From Pelobacter sp. (GTDB lineage Bacteria > Desulfobacterota > Desulfuromonadia > Geobacterales > Pseudopelobacteraceae), in NCBI GenBank assembly GCA_030824515.1, contig JAVBXN010000018.1:62001-126000 (forward strand): a stretch of DNA of 64,000 nt, given 5' to 3'. The translations under genes were made by a program, and so were the position numbers. Of the stretch, positions 59,401 to 64,000 are shown in pieces. Within the stretch, counting starts at the first letter, position 1, and each line of letters begins with the position of its first letter. Under the pieces are notes generated by a model. It searched no databases. It was not told the origin of the DNA and saw nothing but the letters and a program-made list of their open reading frames with translations.

Positions 59401-60441
59401 GTAGGAGGCTGAAACAGCCGCCGCCCGCCACCCCTGTGCCCTGTTTGCAAGGGACAGGTCTCCGCGATAGCTGTTCAGGGTTCCCGCGAAACTGATAGTT
59501 CCGGTAAGGTCGGTCGGCACATTCAACTCGGGGGCCAGATCGAGATTCTCCGCCTTGACCTGCAACGAAAGCAGCGGTTCCAGCGCCGTGAACCCAAGTT
59601 TTCCATCGGCGGTTATCCGCCCTTTCCGGCCCGGACTGGTCAGGAGCAACCGGCGCAGATTGAAAGCATCCCGCGCCATCCCCACGTCGCCGTTCAGCTC
59701 CAGCAACTTGCGTGCACCAACGCTCCCGGCAATTGTCAGGTTCGCGACAAACTGTTCAAGTCCGGTTCCTTTGGCTTTGCGGACCTGCAGGGTAAAACGG
59801 TCCATGTCCGCCAGGGACTGTGCCAGGTCAATGGCAAGGTCCGATGTCAGGGATGGTTGCTTGAAGCCGGCCGACACACGGCCCTTTATCCGGCCGGAAG
59901 GCGCTGCTGCATCGAGCTCACTGATGGTCAGAAGACCGCCTTGCCAGGAAACGGCGCCTTTAAAGGAGGTTATCAGTAGCGGTTGCTGCTGCAACCGGCG
60001 ATAGCTCAACTCTGTCACCAACAGGTGCGAGATCATGCCATCAAAGAGCTGACCGGTTTCGGACACCTTCGGCCAGGCCAGATTCGGCGGCTTGTTGTCG
60101 GCAGGGGAGTCGTCCTGAATCCGCACCCCGTTGATTTTCAATTCCTGGACGGCAACTGTGCCGGCCAGCAAAAGGAGCGGTTTCCAGCGCAGCTCAACGC
60201 TGGCAATGTCCAGTTTCTGCCGCACCAGTGTGATCCGCACCCCCTTGAGCAGCAGACGATCGATAATTTTACCCTCGATCTTTTGAACGGAGAAGCCGGC
60301 TCCGCTCAGCGGCAGAGCATTCGTCAGCAACCAGCGGGCGCCCTGCGTAGTGGCTACGACCCAGCCAGCGGCCGCAATTGCGGACACAACCAGGGCAATC
60401 GCCAGCGCCGCGACGAGGCTCTTCCGGGTCAGCCGTTTCAT
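56446..60441 (-). CDS. tamB: Translocation and assembly module subunit TamB
   Basis: 1331 aa. An N-terminal membrane anchor (~10-30) precedes a very long beta-helical periplasmic region. The C-terminal DUF490/TamB domain shows AYIVLGHPLGSSGEQASLLTQAAGALL in segments and a final beta-strand signature RYDIYKNWQIETQTG, then GADLYYKLEFK. It helps outer-membrane protein or lipid transport with TamA. It overlaps tamA by 4 bp. Confidence 0.93.
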   Translation of the reverse strand: MKRLTRKSLVAALAIALVVSAIAAAGWVVATTQGARWLLTNALPLSGAGFSVQKIEGKIIDRLLLKGVRITLVRQKLDIASVELRWKPLLLLAGTVAVQELKINGVRIQDDSPADNKPPNLAWPKVSETGQLFDGMISHLLVTELSYRRLQQQPLLITSFKGAVSWQGGLLTISELDAAAPSGRIKGRVSAGFKQPSLTSDLAIDLAQSLADMDRFTLQVRKAKGTGLEQFVANLTIAGSVGARKLLELNGDVGMARDAFNLRRLLLTSPGRKGRITADGKLGFTALEPLLSLQVKAENLDLAPELNVPTDLTGTISFAGTLNSYRGDLSLANRAQGWRAAAVSASYAGTGAGMKLAPLNGKLLDGTLAGNLDLNWRDGFSMQGAISGRNLNPARIDPGWKGLANFNATGRLGRAGQAPLTGSVSGSLLESRLHGQALTGELKAAFSGDNLTISRLALQGKGFDLQASGELKERIDLTARISDFSRLVPGSAGTLRADGWVSWNDGRPGGALVATGSRLAYSGTHVAAVNLTARLEPGAGYPVHLSASLKNVVHDGYALDSVSLAADGTLPRHGLKVTLRSGSSDARLALNAGYNDGLWKGEIGSLSGRDSSGPWNMTAPAAFAVSADKFSLSNLSLSAGAGERLELSANLLLKPLGGQVRAQWSALDLSRANRYLKDMKFSGISHGKVRLDLLGGKRLALAGNASASGTFAGRGTGVTFRNSTLTFDGNEQGLRADLELNTSDGGRLKGSFASSAPLGMSLPENGKLTADLSGIDLALFKPWLPSDTVLEGRISGRAKGAMLPGQRFELAGNAVLSGGMIHQQRPDGELKLDFSTVTASWGWRGETLSGDFSLVMADHGQAGGNFQLPLPARFPLAVNPKGALKASLAGQVREKGIITALFPGLVQESSGELEARLVAGGTWEAPTIGGKLQLSRAGAYLPTAGTHLRDVQLAARLEKNLIRIDSYRALSGAGHIEGTALITLDGWRVTGYQGSIEGENFQTVDFPELKILATPKLSFEGTPQKLKVRGELRLPELRIVGAQSGTVVTPSSDVIREGRAVQPAAVSPMALDVQVRVLLGDRVFVKVAGIDAQLGGALNLSLDSLDNITSKGEIKVIKGRYRTYGVNLEIVRGRLFFAGGAINRPSIDVLALRSIGDIRAGVTVTGTLQRPITRLYSEPAMPDVDVLAYIVLGHPLGSSGEQASLLTQAAGALLRSGQAAVLQEQIKNYLGLSTLEIQGGVGGTNSAMGYKPLQVTPPGALPAAQQPGITETVLTVGKYLTPQLYFSYGKSLFTGNSIFRLRYDIYKNWQIETQTGGGESGADLYYKLEFK

Positions 60442-62240
60442 AACTCGAAGCCCACGGTGAAGTGGAAATGGATGGATGGGTTATCCTGCCAGAGCGGCCG
60501 GGCCACGGAAAGGTTCAGTGCACCAACCGAGGTATAGTAGTGCAGGCCGACGCCCGCCCCCTGGAACAGTTTGACCGAGGAGAAGGAGTTGAAGCTGTTG
60601 CCGACATCATAGAACAGGGAGATTCCCCAATCCTTGAAGAGCGCCCGTTCCAGTTCGATACTGGAGGTTAGCAGCTGTTTGCCGCCGGTAACCTGCCCGG
60701 AGGCATCGCGGGGGCCGAGGGATTTGTAGGAATAGCCGCGCACGCTCTGGTCGCCGCCGGCAAAGAAACGCAGCGACGGAGGGATGTCGCGCAGGGGGTC
60801 GCTCAGCAGGGTTGTCCCGGCCTTGGCCCGCGTATGCAGGGAAAGGCGCCAGGGAAGCGGCAGCAGATGGCTACCCTCGGCCAGGAACTGGACCAGGGCG
60901 GTATCCGAACCGAGCAGCTGATGTGTGCCGCGCAGTTCCAGCGCGTAGCGGAATCCACGGCGGGGGCGGATCGGGTTGTTGTAACGATCATCGGAAAAAC
61001 GCACTCCCGGCAGCAGCAACCTTGCGCTGGAGTTCTGGTCACCCACGGAATAGTCTTCGTACTGGGCCCTGAGATAGGCGGTGCCCAGTTTCCCCTTGCC
61101 CAGGCTCCGGTTCCGGGCCAGCTCCAGGGCCAGTATGCGGCTGTCATAGGTCGAGGTTTCCTCTTGCTGCAGGTTCAGCTGCAGCGTCGTGGAGCTGCGA
61201 ATATCCCTGGGACTGGGGATGATGTAGCCGGTCACCAGCCCCTGAAGCCGCTCGGCAACATACAGATGCGAATACAGCTCGTGACCCAGGTGAAACATGT
61301 TCAGATCGCGGTAACGGACGGTGAATCGCGCACCGGTATCGGTGCCGTAGCCGACTCCGGGACGCACGCTTATGCGCGGTCCGGCTGTCAACTGGACGGT
61401 TACCGGAACCCTGGATGCCTCGGCGTCCTGTTTTTCAGGTATGATGAGCACTTCCTTGAAGCGCTCCGAGTTGGTGAAATTGCGCTGGGTTTCTCCGAGA
61501 GCGGGATAGGAAAAAGCCTCGCCGGATTTATAGGTCAGGTGCCGGCGCAGGAAATCGTCCGGATAGTCGGGCGCCCCCTGGATGGCTGTTTCGCCGAAAT
61601 AATACTTCTCGCCCGACTCCAGCAGCAGCTCGACCGTGGCGGTTGTGGCGGTTTTTTCGATGCGGATTTCATGCCGTGAAAATTCCGCATCCAGGTAGCC
61701 CAGGGCCTGGGCCCGCAATTTGAGCGCTGCCTTGGCCTCTTCGTACCTCTGATGCAGCAATACGTCGCCACTGTTCAGTGGAAACACCTTGACCAGACGG
61801 TTCAGACGTCTTTCCTCGCTGCCCGGTCCGGCCAGAGTCACTTTTACTTCGCTCAGGCGCACCGGTTCTCCAGCCGCCACCTTGACCAGCAGGCGATAAC
61901 CGTCTCCGGCCGCTTCGGTCGTAACCGTGACCTGTGCGTTGTAATAACCGAACGGCTCCAGCGCGGTCCTGGTTTTATCCTCGGCCTGCTTTGCGAAACG
62001 CTCCAGCCAGAGCCGGTCCACCTTCCCCTCGCGCACCAGACCGGCCGGCAGGGTCAGTGTCTCCCGCACATTTTTCAGCACATCATCCTTTATGCCATCA
62101 ATGACGACCTCGACCGGTGCGGCGGCATGCAGAGGCATGGCCATAAACAGCAATGCCAGCAGGCAAGCCAGAAAGGCATGGATAGTTCCGCGGCGTGGTC
62201 TGACGCGATTATTTGCGAGTAATGAATTGGAATCCGGCAT
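60438..62240 (-). CDS. tamA: Outer-membrane assembly protein TamA (Omp85 family)
   Basis: 600 aa from ATG 62240; ATG 62303 would add 21 residues, and neither start has a clear ribosome site. A signal peptide ends near AMPLHAAA. POTRA domains follow (~35-250), then a C-terminal 16-strand beta-barrel of the Omp85 type. The barrel shows GVGYGTDTGARF, FFAGGDQSVRGYSYKSLGPRD and a last strand ending FHFTVGFEL with the terminal aromatic-x-Leu pattern. The direct pairing with tamB fixes the identity as TamA rather than BamA. Confidence 0.93.
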   Translation of the reverse strand: MPDSNSLLANNRVRPRRGTIHAFLACLLALLFMAMPLHAAAPVEVVIDGIKDDVLKNVRETLTLPAGLVREGKVDRLWLERFAKQAEDKTRTALEPFGYYNAQVTVTTEAAGDGYRLLVKVAAGEPVRLSEVKVTLAGPGSEERRLNRLVKVFPLNSGDVLLHQRYEEAKAALKLRAQALGYLDAEFSRHEIRIEKTATTATVELLLESGEKYYFGETAIQGAPDYPDDFLRRHLTYKSGEAFSYPALGETQRNFTNSERFKEVLIIPEKQDAEASRVPVTVQLTAGPRISVRPGVGYGTDTGARFTVRYRDLNMFHLGHELYSHLYVAERLQGLVTGYIIPSPRDIRSSTTLQLNLQQEETSTYDSRILALELARNRSLGKGKLGTAYLRAQYEDYSVGDQNSSARLLLPGVRFSDDRYNNPIRPRRGFRYALELRGTHQLLGSDTALVQFLAEGSHLLPLPWRLSLHTRAKAGTTLLSDPLRDIPPSLRFFAGGDQSVRGYSYKSLGPRDASGQVTGGKQLLTSSIELERALFKDWGISLFYDVGNSFNSFSSVKLFQGAGVGLHYYTSVGALNLSVARPLWQDNPSIHFHFTVGFEL

Positions 62241-62326
62241 ACGTGACAGTGTGTTCAGAAAGAGTTTATTGATTTTTATGGGATTTTGTACCAGATAAAT
62301 CATATGTAGGCTATTTTTTAAAAAAG

Positions 62327-62365
62327 CAAGGGGCCGGAAAATTTCACTGTTTCTCCGGCCCCTTG
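62327..62365 (-). terminator. Terminator after the OmpA-like lipoprotein gene
   Basis: CAAGGGGCCGGA pairs perfectly with TCCGGCCCCTTG, and the minus strand continues CTTTTTT. It separates the lipoprotein gene from tamA. Confidence 0.9.
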
Positions 62366-62376
62366 TCCAGCTGTTT

Positions 62377-63189
62377 TTATTTCAGGATGACCTGAAAAAG
62401 GACTCTCATATTGGCCTTTGCGGCCGTTGAGTAGAGATCTTTCGGAGCGACTTCATACATGGCCGATTTTGATTCGCCGAAACCAATTTCGGTCAACCGG
62501 TCGGGAGTAACGACATTTTCACTTACCAGGTAGTCTTTTACGGCATTTGCCCTTCTTTCGCTCAAGGCCTGGTTATACTCTTCAGTGCCGGAAGCAGAAG
62601 TATACCCGGCAATACGGACATTGGCTTTCGGGTTATTCTTGAGGATCAGGAGATTCCTTTTCAGTAAATCCTTGGCCTCCGGTGTAAGGGTCGACTTGTC
62701 GAAATCGAAATGAATATCCTCGAAGGCAAGCACGATTACCTTCTGTTCAATCTTCGGTTCAGACACAAGGACGGCTACTTTTTCTTCAACCGCCGGTTCG
62801 GAGACAAGTATTACAACCGGCTCCGCGGCTTTAGGCACAACCGCCGCCTCGGCTGCTACCGGACTCGAAGGACAGAGGGCATTTGCCATATCCGTGGCTT
62901 TCTTTGCCAGTGCCGCGCCTTCCTCTGTGTGGCAGGCCCTGAAGACATCATAGGCATTGTTCTTGGCATCTTCGGCTTTTTTGAATTCTACAGGGCAGGT
63001 TTTGTCTTTCCCGGCCCGACGCGCCGATTCCACGGCCCGATCCGCCTCCTGCATCTCGGTGCGGATGTAGTGACCCGGAATATTGCCACGCATTGTATTT
63101 ACCTCGTAATTGGCACACCCGGACATCATGCCGATGGGAAACGCGGCAATTATGAATATCAACGCACTTTTTGCTTTTATGGCTTTCAT
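62377..63189 (-). CDS. OmpA-like peptidoglycan-associated lipoprotein
   Basis: 270 aa. Lipobox GMMSGC (Cys~25). A middle helical part includes a CPVEFKKAEDAKNNAYDVF segment; a Val/Glu-rich linker repeats LVSEPAVEEK/LVSEPKIEQK. The OmpA C-terminal domain (~155-265) has IHFDFDKSTLTPEAKDLL, IAGYTSASGTEEYNQALSERRANAV in pieces. It should bind peptidoglycan from the outer membrane. No tol genes are nearby, so it is probably not Pal itself. Confidence 0.9.
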   Translation of the reverse strand: MKAIKAKSALIFIIAAFPIGMMSGCANYEVNTMRGNIPGHYIRTEMQEADRAVESARRAGKDKTCPVEFKKAEDAKNNAYDVFRACHTEEGAALAKKATDMANALCPSSPVAAEAAVVPKAAEPVVILVSEPAVEEKVAVLVSEPKIEQKVIVLAFEDIHFDFDKSTLTPEAKDLLKRNLLILKNNPKANVRIAGYTSASGTEEYNQALSERRANAVKDYLVSENVVTPDRLTEIGFGESKSAMYEVAPKDLYSTAAKANMRVLFQVILK

Positions 63190-63274
63190 GGTTATACCTC
63201 CCTGAATTTAACTCTCTTGCTACGAAGATACTCATCTCTTCCGGAACCCTGATCGTTAATTAACTTCCAGGTTA

Positions 63275-63433
63275 CTAATGACGATCGTGTCTGTCTCCGC
63301 GATGTTCGCCACGGTCTCTCGGACGAGAATCTCCGTCGCGATAGCCGTCATCTACCGGCACCAGGAGACAACCCGACAGTGTCGAGATTGTCACCAGCAG
63401 AATTGCCAGTCTGACCAAAAGTGATTTATTCAT
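63275..63433 (-). CDS. Small Arg/Asp/His-rich lipoprotein (52 aa)
   Basis: Starts MNKSLLVRLAILLVTISTLS, lipobox LSGC with Cys22, then a short hydrophilic tail of Asp, Arg, His and Gly (DDGYRDGDSRPRDRGEHRGD). AAGGGGGG lies 6 nt before ATG. The tail could bind metal or DNA, but this is a guess. It is too short for usual gene-length cut-offs. Confidence 0.75.
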   Translation of the reverse strand: MNKSLLVRLAILLVTISTLSGCLLVPVDDGYRDGDSRPRDRGEHRGDRHDRH

Positions 63434-63842
63434 CTGTTACCCCCCTTCCATGCTAGCGGACAGCTTCCACCCGTTATCATGATTATCGAGACAGCCTTTG
63501 CCTGTATTTCCTGCTTTAAGCGCAACAGCTCTGTATACAAGGAGTATCGCAACATATGTGCCAGTGGATAGCTGCGAACAGCCGCAGCGTAAGCTGCTTG
63601 AATTGCAACATAAAATCGAAATACAGCAGATGCGGCGCTGGGAAAGCCGCCATCCAAAACCGTCATGATTAACATAACTGCAATATATGACGGATCACGT
63701 AAAAGCATGTCCCGGATCTCCCGGAAAAGACTCCGGGCATTGCCGGAAATACGCATTAATAGCTTTGACGGCGGTTCGACCGGGGTGCTATGGTTGCAGC
63801 ATAAAGGGTAATTCATGATCAGCAGCACAGGGAGGCGATCTC
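63434..63842. other. Region upstream of the acetyltransferase gene, no gene accepted
   Basis: About 400 bp. It contains CTGTATACAAGG (63531-63542), similar to the core of the idh and fumarase sites. A 132-codon frame on the minus strand is present but lacks a ribosome site and family resemblance. The 3' end has GGGAGGCG for the next gene. Confidence 0.4.
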
Positions 63843-64000
63843 ATGCCAGCAATGTCTTCAGTAGCCAAAGAGAATCTCCGCATCCGGGAGATGAACATCG
63901 ACGATTTTCCCGAAGTGTTCCATATCGGCGAGCAGATCTTTACCGCCGAGTCTTTCCAGAGCCTCTACCGCACCTGGGATGAATACGAGATCACCACGCT
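63843..64000 (+). CDS. GNAT-family N-acetyltransferase, 3' truncated by the window edge
   Basis: Only the first 52 residues are visible. It starts MPAMSSVAKENLRIREMNIDDF in segments, then PEVFHIGEQIFTAESFQSLY, the first strand and helix of a GNAT fold as seen in RimI-like and related enzymes. The acetyl-CoA-binding motif lies outside the window. ATG 63843 follows GGGAGGCG. Confidence 0.7.
   Translation, partial: MPAMSSVAKENLRIREMNIDDFPEVFHIGEQIFTAESFQSLYRTWDEYEITT

Noticed and set aside
63430-63828. 132-codon minus-strand frame before the acetyltransferase gene
   Set aside because: Its start has no ribosome site and the sequence resembles no family; it also overlaps the start of the 52-aa lipoprotein.

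Overview
The window reads as chromosomal DNA of a Geobacter/Pelobacter-like anaerobic bacterium (Desulfuromonadia). This is inferred from gene content: a four-subunit 2-oxoglutarate:ferredoxin oxidoreductase beside malate and isocitrate dehydrogenases, a class I fumarase, an aspartyl-tRNA synthetase of the non-discriminating type, an agmatine deiminase/N-carbamoylputrescine amidase pair, and several large hybrid sensor kinases. No 16S rRNA is present, so the assignment is not firm.

Layout. 0-8.3 kb is a TCA-cycle block on the minus strand: korD-korA-korB-korC, mdh, a dimeric icd and, unusually, a second, unrelated monomeric NADP isocitrate dehydrogenase next to it. 8.6-19.6 kb is a long minus-strand run of cell-envelope and translation genes (gmhB, rfbA, mreC, mreD, mrdA, rodA, lepA, lepB, aspS, a LysM lipoprotein); mreB is not in the run. 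19.7-31.7 kb is housekeeping: aroG, acpH, an NRDE protein, a three-domain acyl-activating/carrier/acyltransferase protein, a BioD-like DRTGG protein, DUF4197 and DUF815 proteins, metF, a cysteine-cluster protein, an S1-repeat protein and a PH/SHOCT protein. 31.7-36.1 kb holds fumarase, the aguA-aguB polyamine pair and a DUF2721 membrane protein.

36.1-52.8 kb looks like accessory DNA. It begins at tRNA-Asn and includes tRNA-Gly(CCC). It holds a repeat array like an insertion-sequence end, a truncated short-chain dehydrogenase, a large unrecognised protein, an ABM-type membrane protein, an amidohydrolase and an isochorismatase-like hydrolase. Next to tRNA-Gly lie two complete HipBA-type modules arranged back to back. 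The first is bracketed by an imperfect 32-bp direct repeat, one copy of which encodes what looks like an integrase C-terminal tail. A periplasmic-sensor hybrid kinase, an overlapping ihfA/YpsA-like pair and an EcsC protein follow.

52.8-64 kb carries small envelope proteins, including a 49-aa lmo0937-type membrane protein and a 52-aa lipoprotein, a second hybrid kinase, the tamA-tamB outer-membrane assembly pair, an OmpA-like lipoprotein and the start of a GNAT acetyltransferase.

The most interesting items are the divergent twin HipBA locus with its bracketing repeat and inverted-repeat operators, the tandem non-homologous isocitrate dehydrogenases with a near-perfect TGTATACAA-type palindrome upstream (the core recurs upstream of fumarase), and the unrecognised protein at 37.9-39.6 kb. 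No CRISPR array, rRNA or intact transposase was seen.
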